Positions 43,533 through 52,175 of a stretch of 64,000 bases of DNA are shown piece after piece. Below the pieces are notes generated by a model. It did no database searches. It had not been told where the DNA came from and saw only the letters and a list, made by a program, of their open reading frames with translations. The position numbers and the translations under genes were made by a program. Position 1 is the first letter of the stretch; each line of letters starts with the position of its first letter. Source of the DNA: Streptomyces sp. PCS3-D2 (GTDB taxonomy: Bacteria > Actinomycetota > Actinomycetes > Streptomycetales > Streptomycetaceae). The stretch covers positions 2,787,001 through 2,851,000 of the forward strand of contig NZ_CP097800.1 of the NCBI RefSeq assembly GCF_000612545.2, in the 5' to 3' direction.

Positions 43533-44864
43533 ATGCGGCTCCACACCCGCCGGAGGGCCGGCCTGACGGCGGCCCTGCTGGCGCTCGCCCTCGGCGCACC
43601 CGCCTACGGCATGAGTGCGACGGCGGCTCCACCGCCCAGCCCGTCCACCGCCACCCAGGACGAGGCCATCGTGCAGTACCGGATCCACGGCCCCTCCACC
43701 GTCGCCGACCGCACCGCGCTGCTCGGCACGGGCGTGTCCATCGACGAGGTGGACGACCACACCGTCGTGGTCAGCGCCGACCCCCTGCAGGCCGCGAAGC
43801 TGAAGGCGATCGGCTACCGGCTGACCCCCCTGCCCGGCCCCCCGGACCGCTCGCTGCCCGGCATCGCGGCGAGCCCGATGGACTTCCCCTCGGCGGACTC
43901 CAAGTACCACAACTACGCCGAGGCGACGGCCGAGATCAACACGCTCGTGGCCCAGTACCCGACGATCGCCTCCAAGCGCGTGATCGGAAAGTCGTACCAG
44001 GGGCGCGACCTCCTCGCGATCAAGATCAGCGACAACGTCGCCACGGACGAGTCCGAGCCCGAGGTGCTCTTCACCGCGCACCAGCACGCCCGCGAGCACC
44101 TGACCGTCGAGATGGCGCTGTACCTGCTCAAGGAGTTCACCTCCAAGTACGGCACCGACTCCCGGGTCACCGATGCCGTCAACGGCCGCGAAATCTGGAT
44201 CATCCCGGACCTCAACCCGGACGGCGGCGAGTACGACATCGCCACCGGCCGCTACCGCTCCTGGCGCAAGAACCGGCAGCCCAACTCCGGCTCCTCCTAC
44301 GTCGGCACCGACGAGAACCGCAACTGGAACTACAAGTGGGGCTGCTGCGGCGGATCCAGCGGCAGCAAGAGCTCCGAGACCTACCGGGGCGCGGCCGCCG
44401 AGTCGGCGCCCGAGGTGAAGGCCGTCTCCGACTTCGTGCGCAGCCGGGTGGTCGGCGGCAAGCAGCAGATCAAGGCCGCGATCGACTTCCACACCTACAG
44501 CGAGCTCGTGCTGTGGCCCTTCGGCTACACCTACAGCGACACCGCCCCGGGCCTGACCGCCGACGACCTGGCCGTCTACAAGAAGATCGGCACGAGCATG
44601 GCGGCCAGCAACGGCTACACGCCGGAGCAGTCGAGCGACCTGTACATCACGGACGGCACGATCGACGACTGGCTGTGGGGCGACCAGAAGATCTTCTCGT
44701 ACACCTTCGAGATGTACCCCCGCAACGGCGGCGGCGGTTTCTACCCGCCGGACGAGGTGATCGACCGCGAGACGGCCCGCAACAAGGACGCGGTGCTCCA
44801 GCTGTTGGAGAACGCGGACTGCATGTACCGATCGATCGGCAAGGAAGCCCAGTACTGCGCGTAG
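43533..44864 (+). CDS. Secreted zinc carboxypeptidase (M14)
   Basis: Metallocarboxypeptidase of 443 residues with a signal peptide (1-32), a propeptide (about 33-120) and an M14 catalytic domain. Zinc ligands are His185 and Glu188 in HARE and His320 in DFHTYS; the catalytic Glu is Glu393 in [16 protein letters not shown] and [10 protein letters not shown] are substrate-binding segments of the A/T subfamily. It degrades peptides from the C-terminus outside the cell. The ATG follows AGGAG. Follows the chitinase on the same strand but with its own spacer. Confidence 0.96.
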   Translation: MRLHTRRRAGLTAALLALALGAPAYGMSATAAPPPSPSTATQDEAIVQYRIHGPSTVADRTALLGTGVSIDEVDDHTVVVSADPLQAAKLKAIGYRLTPLPGPPDRSLPGIAASPMDFPSADSKYHNYAEATAEINTLVAQYPTIASKRVIGKSYQGRDLLAIKISDNVATDESEPEVLFTAHQHAREHLTVEMALYLLKEFTSKYGTDSRVTDAVNGREIWIIPDLNPDGGEYDIATGRYRSWRKNRQPNSGSSYVGTDENRNWNYKWGCCGGSSGSKSSETYRGAAAESAPEVKAVSDFVRSRVVGGKQQIKAAIDFHTYSELVLWPFGYTYSDTAPGLTADDLAVYKKIGTSMAASNGYTPEQSSDLYITDGTIDDWLWGDQKIFSYTFEMYPRNGGGGFYPPDEVIDRETARNKDAVLQLLENADCMYRSIGKEAQYCA

Positions 44865-44871
44865 CCCGTCC

Positions 44872-44948
44872 CGTGCGGCACGCGCCGGGACCGTGCCGCA
44901 CGTCACCCGGACCGGGGGGACGCCCCGCCGCCAGGGGGGCGTCCCCCC
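44872..44948. terminator. Two hairpins between convergent genes
   Basis: An 11-bp perfect stem (44872-44882 with 44892-44902) is followed by a 13-bp perfect stem (44914-44926 with 44936-44948). They lie between the convergent carboxypeptidase and RidA genes and can end transcription from both sides. Confidence 0.8.
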
Positions 44949-44987
44949 TCCTGAGCGGCCGGGCGTCCGCCCGTCCGCGGGCGGACG

Positions 44988-45398
44988 TCAGCCCAGGACG
45001 GCGAGGGCGTCGACCTCGACGAGCAGCCCGTCCGGCAGGCCCACGTACACGGTGGTGCGCGCGGCCGGGGCCTCCCGCAGGCCCTGCTCCTCGAAGTAGG
45101 CGTCGTAGAGGGCGTTCATCTCCGCGAAGTGCGCCGTGTCCGTGAGGTAGACGCGGATCATCATCACGTCATCCCAGCCCGCTCCACCGGCCTCCAGCAC
45201 GGAGCGGACGTTCTCCAGCGTCTGGAGGGTCTGCTCGCGCAGCGTCGGCCCCGCGGGGGTCGGCGGCCGGCCGTCGACGTGCGGGAGGAAGCCGACCTGC
45301 CCGGCCACCTGAAGGATGTTCCCCTTGCGCACGCCGTGCGAGAACCTCGCGGGCGGCACGGTGTGGGTAGCGGGGGTGATGGAGGTCTTCTCGGTCAC
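44988..45398 (-). CDS. RidA family enamine/imine deaminase
   Basis: RidA/YjgF protein of 136 residues. Family members hydrolyse reactive 2-aminoacrylate and related imines made by PLP-dependent dehydratases. Visible features: VPPARFSHGVRKGNILQVAGQVG, LREQTLQTLENVRSVLEAGG and the C-terminal VYVGLPDGLLVEVDALAVL. The usual catalytic Arg near the end (RxxV) is not obvious: here VGLPDGLLVEV, so a specialised subgroup is possible. The GTG overlaps the IclR stop (GTGA). Its neighbour across the divergent promoter is a likely D-amino-acid deaminase, a fitting source of substrate. Confidence 0.9.
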   Translation of the reverse strand: MTEKTSITPATHTVPPARFSHGVRKGNILQVAGQVGFLPHVDGRPPTPAGPTLREQTLQTLENVRSVLEAGGAGWDDVMMIRVYLTDTAHFAEMNALYDAYFEEQGLREAPAARTTVYVGLPDGLLVEVDALAVLG

Positions 45399-46147
45399 GC
45401 TGTCTCCTGTACTCCTGAACAGTCCCTGCTGATGGCACCGGCGGTGCGCAGCACCTGCGGCAGCAGTGCGAGCAGCCCTTCCGCCGGGAGGACCACCGCG
45501 GGCGCGGAGACGGACAGCGCGGCGACGACGCGCCCGCCGGGACCGTGCACCGGCGCGCCCAGGCAGTTGATCGACTCCTCGTGGCCGCCGAGGTCGGTGG
45601 CCCAGCCCTGTTCCCGTACGAGGTCCAGCTCGCGCAGGAACGCCTCGGCGTCCGGGGTGGAGCGGGCGGTGTAGCGGGGGTAGTCGATGCGGTGGGCCAG
45701 GGCCCGGCGTTCGGCCTCGGGGAGGTCGGCCAGGAGCAGCTTGGCGACGGCCGCGACGGTGAGGGGGACGGGCCGGCCGATGCGGGAGTACATGCGCACC
45801 GGGTAGCGGCTGTCGACCTTGTCGACGTACACGACCTCGTCGTCCTGGTGCAGGGCGAGGTGGACGGTGTGCCCGGTGACCCGGTTCAACTCGGCCAGGT
45901 GGGGGCGGGCGACCTCGCGGACGTCGAGGTTCTCGATGGCCTCGGCGGCGAGCGCGAAGAGGCGCGCACCGAGGCGGTAGCGGCCGTCGGGGCAGCGGGA
46001 GACGAACCCGTGCCGGTTCAGGGTGCGCAGCAGGCGCAGCGCGGTGCTCTTGTGCACGCCGAGTTCGCCGGCCACGTCGCCGAGTCCGGCGGGCCCCTGG
46101 GCGAGCAGCGGCAGGATGCCGAGCGCCCTCTCGACCGACTGGCTCAT
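45395..46147 (-). CDS. IclR family regulator of the D-amino-acid locus
   Basis: A 250-residue IclR regulator with an N-terminal winged helix (QSVERALGILPLLAQGPAGLGDVAGELGVHKSTALRLLRTL in outline) and the C-terminal effector domain (NRVTGHTVHLALHQDDEVVYVDKV, then INCLGAPVHGPGGRVVAALSV). The ATG follows GGAAGGGGCG. It is translationally coupled to RidA and divergent from the deaminase/deacylase pair. Operator-like palindromes lie in the spacer near the other genes' promoter. Confidence 0.93.
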   Translation of the reverse strand: MSQSVERALGILPLLAQGPAGLGDVAGELGVHKSTALRLLRTLNRHGFVSRCPDGRYRLGARLFALAAEAIENLDVREVARPHLAELNRVTGHTVHLALHQDDEVVYVDKVDSRYPVRMYSRIGRPVPLTVAAVAKLLLADLPEAERRALAHRIDYPRYTARSTPDAEAFLRELDLVREQGWATDLGGHEESINCLGAPVHGPGGRVVAALSVSAPAVVLPAEGLLALLPQVLRTAGAISRDCSGVQETA

Positions 46148-46204
46148 CGCTCGCCCCTTCCCGCGGTCGCCGCGCCGCCGACTGCGGCGGCGCACCGGGC
46201 AGCG

Positions 46205-46234
46205 TTGACCCGCCGTCACCCGGGATGTTAGACA
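46205..46234 (+). promoter_or_regulatory. Promoter of the D-amino-acid catabolic pair
   Basis: TTGACC (46205-46210) and TAGACA (46229-46234) are separated by 18 bp. Transcription would start near 46241, immediately before the two operator-like palindromes. Confidence 0.55.
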
Positions 46235-46250
46235 GCGTGCAGCGGTCCAC

Positions 46251-46276
46251 GCAATGATCGTTGCAGCTTGTGCAAC
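46251..46276. promoter_or_regulatory. Overlapping IclR operator candidates
   Basis: GCAATGA|TCGTTGC (46251-46264, one mismatch) overlaps GTTGCA-N5-TGCAAC (46260-46276, perfect 6-bp arms). They lie just downstream of the predicted transcription start and 21 bp before the ATG, where a bound repressor would block elongation. Confidence 0.65.
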
Positions 46277-46297
46277 ACACCCCCGGGAGGCACCCGC

Positions 46298-47590
46298 ATG
46301 GCCAGCGCCAGCGACCCCGTCACGGCCCTCGCCGACGAGCCGGCGGACCACCGGTTCAAGGGGCTTCCCCCGGACGCCCAGGCCGACGGGCTGACCGTCG
46401 GGGAGCTCGCCGCCCAGCGCCGGGACCTGCACACCGGTGGGTTCACCACACCCGTCCTGACTCTCGACGCGGACGCGCTGGAACACAACCTCGCCGCCCT
46501 CGGCACCTATGCCGCCCGCCACGGCCTCGCCTTCGCGCCGCACGGCAAGACCTGCATGGCCCCGCAGCTCTTCCGGCGCCAGCTGGACCACGGCGCGTGG
46601 GGCATCACCGTCGCCATGCCCCACCAGGCCCGCGTCTGCCGCGCCTTCGGTATCCGGACGATCTTCCTGGCCAATGAGCTGGTCGACGCTCCGGCCCTCC
46701 GCTGGGTCGCCGACGAGCTCGCCTCCGACCCCGACTTCCGGTTCGTCTGCTACGTCGACTCCGTCCGCGGGGTCGAGCTGATGGACGCCGCCCTGCAGGG
46801 CCACGACGCCACCCTCGACGTCGTCCTCGAACTCGGCGCCGGCGCCGAGGGCCGCACGGGGATCCGCACCGACGCCGAATGCCGGGCCGTCGCCGAGGCC
46901 GTCGCCGCGTCGCCCGCCCTGCGCCTGGCGGGGGTGGCCGGCTACGAGGCCACCATCCCCGGCGCCGACGCCGACAGCGTCCGCGCCTGGCTGCGCCGGC
47001 TCACCGCGCTCGCCGCCGATCTCGACAAGCAGGGCCTCTTCACCGGCACCGGCCTGGACGAGGTCATCGTCAGCGCCGGCGGCAGCGAATGGTTCGATGC
47101 CGTCGCCGAGGTCTTCACCGAGATCCCGCAGCTGTCGCTGCCCGTCCTGCCGCTGCTGCGCTCCGGCGCGTACGTCTCCCACGACCACGGCTGGTACTCG
47201 GGCCTGACCCCCTTCAACCGCGTGCCCGAGGAGGGCGGCCTGCTCCCCGCCTTCCGGCTGTGGACCCAGGTGGTCTCCCGCCCCACACCCGGCCAGGCCT
47301 TCGTCAACGCCGGAAAACGCGACATCGCCTACGACCTCGGCCTGCCCGCAGTGCTCGCCGTGCGCAGCGCCCGTGACGGCGTCGAGCGCGCCGCGACCGG
47401 AATCCGGGTGACCAAGCTGTCCGACCAGCACGCCTGGATCGAGACGGACGCCGACGCCACCCCGCTGGAGGTCGGCGACCGGATCTCCCTCGGCATGGCC
47501 CACCCCTGCACCATCTTCGAGAAGTGGCCGCTGATCCCGGTCGTGGAGGCCGACGGCACCGCCACCGACTTCGTCCGCACCTTCTTCTAG
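46298..47590 (+). CDS. PLP-dependent D-amino-acid deaminase/aldolase (DSD1/D-threonine aldolase family)
   Basis: Fold type III PLP enzyme of 430 residues. The N-terminal barrel holds the PLP lysine in APHGKT (Lys84). The C-terminal beta domain ends with HPCTIFEKW, whose His402 and Cys404 are the zinc ligands of eukaryotic-type D-serine dehydratase and metal site of D-threonine aldolase. It probably deaminates or cleaves a beta-hydroxy D-amino acid. GGGAGG precedes the ATG. Followed 10 nt later by an N-acyl-D-amino-acid deacylase and divergent from RidA, a coherent D-amino-acid catabolic set. Confidence 0.92.
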   Translation: MASASDPVTALADEPADHRFKGLPPDAQADGLTVGELAAQRRDLHTGGFTTPVLTLDADALEHNLAALGTYAARHGLAFAPHGKTCMAPQLFRRQLDHGAWGITVAMPHQARVCRAFGIRTIFLANELVDAPALRWVADELASDPDFRFVCYVDSVRGVELMDAALQGHDATLDVVLELGAGAEGRTGIRTDAECRAVAEAVAASPALRLAGVAGYEATIPGADADSVRAWLRRLTALAADLDKQGLFTGTGLDEVIVSAGGSEWFDAVAEVFTEIPQLSLPVLPLLRSGAYVSHDHGWYSGLTPFNRVPEEGGLLPAFRLWTQVVSRPTPGQAFVNAGKRDIAYDLGLPAVLAVRSARDGVERAATGIRVTKLSDQHAWIETDADATPLEVGDRISLGMAHPCTIFEKWPLIPVVEADGTATDFVRTFF

Positions 47591-47600
47591 GCAGCAGCCG

Positions 47601-49181
47601 GTGGACCTGGTCATCCGGGGCGCCCGCGTCGTCGACGGCACCGGCGGCCCCTCGTACACCGCCGACGTCGGCGTCCACGAGGGGCGGATCGCCGCCGTCG
47701 GCAGGCTCCCCGGGGGCCGTGAGACCGTCGACGGGCACGGTCTCGCCCTGGCCCCCGGCTTCGTGGACATGCACGCCCACAGCGACCTCGCCCTGCTCCG
47801 CGACCCGGACCACAGCGCGAAGGCCGCCCAGGGCGTGACCCTCGAAGTCCTCGGCCAGGACGGCCTGTCGTACGCGCCCGTCGACGACCGGACCCTCGCC
47901 GGGGTGCGGGCCGCGATCGCCGGCTGGAACGGCCCCGGCGACGACGTCGACGTCACGTGGCGCACCGTCGGCGAGTACCTCGACCGGCTGGACCGCGGCT
48001 TCGGCGGCGAGGGCATCGCCGTGAACGCCGCCTACCTCGTCCCCCAGGGCACCGTCCGCGCCCAGGTCGTCGGCTGGGGCGACCGCCCGGCGACCCCGGC
48101 CGAACTCGACCGGATGCGCGCCCTCGTCGCCGACGGTCTCGCCCAGGGCGCGGTGGGCATGTCCTCCGGGCTCACCTACACCCCCGGCATGTACGCCTCC
48201 GGCGCCGAACTGACCGCACTGTGCACGGTGGTGGCCCGGTACGGCGGCTACTACTGCCCCCACCACCGCAGTTACGGCCGGCGCGCCCTCGCCGCCTACG
48301 CCGAGATGGTCGACCTGGCCCGGGAGGCCGGCTGCGCCCTGCACCTGGCACACGCCACCCTGAACTTCGACGAGAACGAGGGCCGCGCCCCCGCACTGCT
48401 CGCCCTCCTCGACGCGGCCCTGGACGGGGGCGCCGACATCACCCTGGACAGCTACCCGTACACCCCCGGCTGCACCACCCTCGTCGCCCTGCTGCCCAGT
48501 TGGGCCAACGAGGGCGGCCCGGAGGCGGTCCTCGCCCGGCTGCGCGACGACGGCACGGCCGAGCGGATCCGCCACGCCCTGGAGCACGAGGGCTCCGACG
48601 GCTGCCACGGGGTCCCCGTCGACTGGTCGGCCGTCGAGATCTCGGGCGTCGCCGATCCCGCGTACGCCGCCCATGTCGGCACCCGCGTGGACGGCTGGGA
48701 CACCGCCCGCCGGCTGCTGATCGGCGACCGGCTCGCGCCCACGGTCCTCCAGCACGTGGGCCATGAGGAGAACGTCCGGGCGATCATGCGCCACCGCGCC
48801 CACACCGGCGGCTCCGACGGCATCCTGCAGGGCGCGAAGCCCCACCCCCGGGCCTACGGCACCTTCCCGCACTACCTCGGCCGTTACGTCCGCGAGCTCG
48901 GCCTGCTCTCGCTGGAGGAGTGCGTGGCGCACCTGTCCGGCCGACCCGCCGCCCGGCTGCGCCTGCCCGACCGGGGCCTGGTCCGGGTGGGGCACCGCGC
49001 CGACCTCGTCCTCTTCGACCCGGACACGGTCGCGGCCGGATCCACCTACGAGCGGCCCCGTGCGCTGCCCACGGGCATCCCGCACGTCCTGATCGGCGGA
49101 CGGTTCGTCATGCGCGACGGGCACCGGACCCAGGTGCTGGCCGGGCGGTCGATGCGGCGCACCGACCACGCCTCCCGGTAG
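47601..49181 (+). CDS. N-acyl-D-amino-acid deacylase (D-aminoacylase family)
   Basis: Amidohydrolase-superfamily metalloenzyme of 526 residues that releases D-amino acids from N-acyl-D-amino acids. The metal site begins with GFVDMHAHSDLALL; further features are CPHHRSYG, LHLAHATLNF, the VLQHVGHEENVRAIM block and GSDGI. The C-terminal strand FDPDTVAAGSTYERP is typical. The GTG start lies 10 nt after the deaminase stop, so the two form an operon: deacylation then deamination or cleavage. Substrate side chain unknown. Confidence 0.93.
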   Translation: MDLVIRGARVVDGTGGPSYTADVGVHEGRIAAVGRLPGGRETVDGHGLALAPGFVDMHAHSDLALLRDPDHSAKAAQGVTLEVLGQDGLSYAPVDDRTLAGVRAAIAGWNGPGDDVDVTWRTVGEYLDRLDRGFGGEGIAVNAAYLVPQGTVRAQVVGWGDRPATPAELDRMRALVADGLAQGAVGMSSGLTYTPGMYASGAELTALCTVVARYGGYYCPHHRSYGRRALAAYAEMVDLAREAGCALHLAHATLNFDENEGRAPALLALLDAALDGGADITLDSYPYTPGCTTLVALLPSWANEGGPEAVLARLRDDGTAERIRHALEHEGSDGCHGVPVDWSAVEISGVADPAYAAHVGTRVDGWDTARRLLIGDRLAPTVLQHVGHEENVRAIMRHRAHTGGSDGILQGAKPHPRAYGTFPHYLGRYVRELGLLSLEECVAHLSGRPAARLRLPDRGLVRVGHRADLVLFDPDTVAAGSTYERPRALPTGIPHVLIGGRFVMRDGHRTQVLAGRSMRRTDHASR

Positions 49182-49191
49182 GGGCGCAGCC

Positions 49192-49197
49192 TACGAT
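49192..49197 (+). promoter_or_regulatory. -10 box for leaderless ydcF-like transcript
   Basis: TACGAT lies 6 nt before the ATG at 49204, with no ribosome-binding site. Confidence 0.5.
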
Positions 49198-49203
49198 GTC
49201 GCC

Positions 49204-50220
49204 ATGGTCGCCTTCGCCCTCACCGCCCTGCTGTTCCTGGCGTTCTGTATAAGCGTCAGGCAGGACAGGCGCCGCTTCAGCAACGCCGTGCTCCTGGGGC
49301 TGACCCTCCTGACCGCCTGCTCGGCCCTCTTCCTCCAGGTGGCCAAACTTCCCTTCTGGGCGGCCGTCACGATCGCCGTGGTCACCTTCGCCTCACCGGC
49401 GTTCGGCATCCTGGCCCTGGGTGTCCTCCTCGTCCGCAACGGCATGACGATGGTCCGCAAGGAGGGCTTCCGCCCGGCCAACCTGCTGTCCATGCTGGCC
49501 GGTCTCGCGATCTTCGCGCTGATCGCGCTGCTGGTCCTCGTCGTCGTGGTCGGCTCTCCCGTCCTGGGCGGCATCGCCGGAACCCTCACCGTCGTCGCCG
49601 GCTACGTCTCCTTCGTCTTCTTCTGCTTCCTCGGCTACGCCTTCCTCTACGGCCGGATCAAGGTGCGCGGCGACGTGGACCACGTGGTCATGCTGGGTTC
49701 GGGCCTCGTCGGCGGGGACCGCGTCCCACCGCTGCTGGCCTCGCGCCTGCGCAAGGGCCGGCAGATCTACGAGGTCCAGCTGGCCCGGAGCGGCCGGCCG
49801 CCGGTGCTGCTCGTCTCGGGCGGCAAGGGCTCCGACGAGAAGGTCGCGGAGGCCCGGGCGATGGCGGACTGGCTGATCGCCGAGGGCGTGCCGGCGGAGC
49901 ACATCGTGCTGGAGGACCGGTCCACCACGACCGAGGAGAACATGCTCTTCAGCCGGCAGATCATGGAGGCGCACGATCCGGCCTACCGGTGCGTGGTGGT
50001 CACCAACAACTTCCACGCCTTCCGGGCGGCGATGACGGCGCGCAAGACCGGCGTGAACGGACAGGTCCTCGGCTCCCCCACCGCGAAGTACTACTGGCCC
50101 AGCGCCACCATCCGCGAGTTCGTCGCCGTCTTCTGGGAGCACCGGGCGGTCAATCTGTCGATCTGCGGCCTGCTGGCCGTCTTCGGTGCGCTGGGCACGC
50201 TGGCCGCGGTCCTCGTCTGA
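49204..50220 (+). CDS. YdcF/ElyC-family membrane protein (DUF218)
   Basis: A 338-residue protein with an N-terminal block of about five hydrophobic helices (to residue 155) and a DUF218/YdcF alpha/beta domain outside or at the membrane (VDHVVMLGSGLVGGDRVPPLLASRL, LLVSGGKGSDE, the LEDRSTTTEENMLFS motif and VVVTNNFHAFRAAM). A final hydrophobic segment (INLSICGLLAVFGALG-like, about 315-338) closes it. Homologues take part in envelope polysaccharide metabolism or S-adenosylmethionine binding; the activity is unproven. Probably leaderless. Confidence 0.92.
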   Translation: MVAFALTALLFLAFCISVRQDRRRFSNAVLLGLTLLTACSALFLQVAKLPFWAAVTIAVVTFASPAFGILALGVLLVRNGMTMVRKEGFRPANLLSMLAGLAIFALIALLVLVVVVGSPVLGGIAGTLTVVAGYVSFVFFCFLGYAFLYGRIKVRGDVDHVVMLGSGLVGGDRVPPLLASRLRKGRQIYEVQLARSGRPPVLLVSGGKGSDEKVAEARAMADWLIAEGVPAEHIVLEDRSTTTEENMLFSRQIMEAHDPAYRCVVVTNNFHAFRAAMTARKTGVNGQVLGSPTAKYYWPSATIREFVAVFWEHRAVNLSICGLLAVFGALGTLAAVLV

Positions 50221-50244
50221 GACGCGGACGCGGACGCGGACGCG
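50221..50244. repeat. Tandem 6-bp repeat (GACGCG x4)
   Basis: Four exact head-to-tail GACGCG units start immediately after the YdcF-like stop codon and are followed by a fifth degenerate unit (GACGGG). Confidence 0.9.
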
Positions 50245-50252
50245 GACGGGCG

Positions 50253-50289
50253 AGGTGCCGTGACTCCCCCCTTGGCAGTCACGGCACCT
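50253..50289. terminator. Hairpin between convergent YdcF-like and protease genes
   Basis: AGGTGCCGTGACT pairs perfectly over 13 bp with AGTCACGGCACCT across an 11-nt loop, placed to stop both converging transcripts. Confidence 0.8.
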
Positions 50290-50312
50290 GTTCCCGGCTT
50301 CGCGCGGATCCG

Positions 50313-51677
50313 TCAGACGCGCTGCCAGAGCGCCGGGACGTTCGGCGGCTCCCATCCGGTCTGGGCCTGGTGCCCCTGGATGCAGCGGTAGGTGGAGCCT
50401 CCGTAGGTGACGGCGGCACCGGTCGCGTAGACCGTGCCGGCCTTCCAGGTGCCGCCCGGCTCCGGCTCGGGGCCGGGGCCCGGGCCCGGGTCGCTCCCGC
50501 TGACCTTGAGGGTCAGCCCGTACGCCGACAGGATCGGGTTCAGCGGCTGGAAGAAGGTGGTCCCGCCGCTGGAGCAGTTGCCGGAGCCGCCCGAGGTGAC
50601 GCCCTGGGCCTGGCTCCCGGAGATGTAGGAGCCGCCGGAGTCGCCCGGCTCGGCGCAGACCGTCGTACGGGTCACGCCGGAGATGGTGCCTTCGGGGTAG
50701 GTGACGCTGGTGTTGTGCTGCTGGATCGTGCCGCAGTGCCAGCCGGTGGTCGAGCCGGACCGGCACACCGAGGCCCCGACCGGCTGCAGCACCGAACCGG
50801 CGACCTGCACGTTCGCGCCGCCGCTGCCCTTCACGTACGGGGTCGAGGTCCAGTTGGCGTTCGCGGCGACCCAGGCCATGTCGTTCCCGGGGAAGACCGA
50901 GGCCTGGAAGGAGCCCTGGGCGACCTGGTTGAACCCGCTGGTGGTGGTCCCGGCGCGCCCGCAGTGCCCGGCGGTGGCGAAGCCGTTCACGGTCCCCTTG
51001 GTCACGGGGAAGCCGACCGAGCAGCGGCCGCTGCCGTTCATGTAATAGGCGTCGCCGCCGCGCAGGTCGTAGAGCGGACGCGGGGCCTCGGCCGTACGGA
51101 CCACCGTGACCAGGTCCGCGTCGGTACCGGTGGCGGCGAGCAGCCGGGCGGCGGCCCCCGCCTCGGTCTCCTCGACGACGAGCGTGTTGGAACGCGGGTC
51201 GACATAGCGGACGGGGGTGGCGGGGCCCGCGGCCCGGTCCAGGGCGGCCTTGGCGCCGTCCAGGTCGGCCAGGGCCCGGGGGACGAGCTTCGCCCGGGCT
51301 CCGGTGGCCCGTATCGCGGTGGTGTCAGCGGCCCGCGTGGTCGCCACGGTGAGCACGGCGGAGTCGGCGCCGTCCACCCAGGCCCCGGCGAAGGCGGCGC
51401 CGAGCCGGTCCCGGAGGCGGGCGGCGGTGGCCCCGGCCTCGGCTTCGTGCGCGAGGCGGGCCTTGGCCTGCGTGGGGGTCAGGCCGAGGTCGCGCTGCAT
51501 GGCGGACAGCAGCTCGGGGGACGCGTCGGCGGTGCGCAGGGTGGCGGCGGCGGAGGGCACGGCGGGGGCGGAGGGCACGGCGGGGGCGGGGTCGGCGGTG
51601 GCGCCGCCCGTCCCGGCCAGCAGCAGCCCGGCGGCGGCCAGGGCGGTACACGCCGCGCGGGCGTGTCGCTTGAGCAT
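50313..51677 (-). CDS. Secreted chymotrypsin-like serine protease with chitin-binding domain (streptogrisin type)
   Basis: A 454-residue S1E family preproenzyme. Signal peptide (1-28), a long propeptide (about 30-195) containing the alpha-lytic-type pro region (SPELLSAMQRDLGLTPTQAKARL in outline), and a protease domain starting near YDLRGGDAYYM. The triad is visible as TAGHCG, NDMAWV and GDSGG; six cysteines suggest three disulfides. A Pro/Gly/Glu linker leads to a C-terminal carbohydrate-binding module (WKAGTVYATGAAVTYGGSTY, CBM5/12-like), as in streptogrisin C. Confidence 0.95.
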   Translation of the reverse strand: MLKRHARAACTALAAAGLLLAGTGGATADPAPAVPSAPAVPSAAATLRTADASPELLSAMQRDLGLTPTQAKARLAHEAEAGATAARLRDRLGAAFAGAWVDGADSAVLTVATTRAADTTAIRATGARAKLVPRALADLDGAKAALDRAAGPATPVRYVDPRSNTLVVEETEAGAAARLLAATGTDADLVTVVRTAEAPRPLYDLRGGDAYYMNGSGRCSVGFPVTKGTVNGFATAGHCGRAGTTTSGFNQVAQGSFQASVFPGNDMAWVAANANWTSTPYVKGSGGANVQVAGSVLQPVGASVCRSGSTTGWHCGTIQQHNTSVTYPEGTISGVTRTTVCAEPGDSGGSYISGSQAQGVTSGGSGNCSSGGTTFFQPLNPILSAYGLTLKVSGSDPGPGPGPEPEPGGTWKAGTVYATGAAVTYGGSTYRCIQGHQAQTGWEPPNVPALWQRV

Positions 51678-51856
51678 GGGGGATCTCCTCGGTTTCCGGT
51701 GGGGGTCTGCGGAAACCGTAGAAATCCGAACCTGTCGGCGGGAGCTGGCAGTTGGCCCCTCCCCCGGCGTTATGCCCGCGGCCCCGTGGCGGCCGACGTG
51801 CGTTCATGGGGCGGCGGCCGGACCATGGGGCCAAGGGAAAACGTAGGAGGTACGCG

Positions 51857-52042
51857 ATGGTCAGTGAACCCGACGAGCAGCCCACGCGGTCGGACCGGCT
51901 CTTCACGGGCGGGGAACGACCGTACGACCCCGAGGACCTCGTGATGGCGACCGGCCACGACCCGACTCCGGAGCGGGTCGAGAAGGCCCGCAAGTTGATC
52001 GAGAAGGAGGGCCCGCAGGTCATCGAGCGCTACCTGCCGTAG
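51857..52042 (+). CDS. Small acidic protein of unknown function
   Basis: A 61-residue hydrophilic protein (DRLFTGGERPYDPEDLVMATG, then DPTPERVEKARKLIEKEG). I recognise no domain, but the strong AGGAGG ribosome-binding site 6 nt before the ATG and the coherent codon use argue for a real gene. The C-terminal half is a probable amphipathic helix. Confidence 0.8.
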   Translation: MVSEPDEQPTRSDRLFTGGERPYDPEDLVMATGHDPTPERVEKARKLIEKEGPQVIERYLP

Positions 52043-52175
52043 CCGACCGGGGCTGCCCCGCCGCCCCCGGCCCGGCCGGGGGCGGTGCTCTCGGCCCCGT
52101 CGGAGGGTGGAGCGCGGGACGCACTGCCCGCGGGCCGGGCGGCGGCGCCGCACTCGACCACCGACGGCCGAGCGG

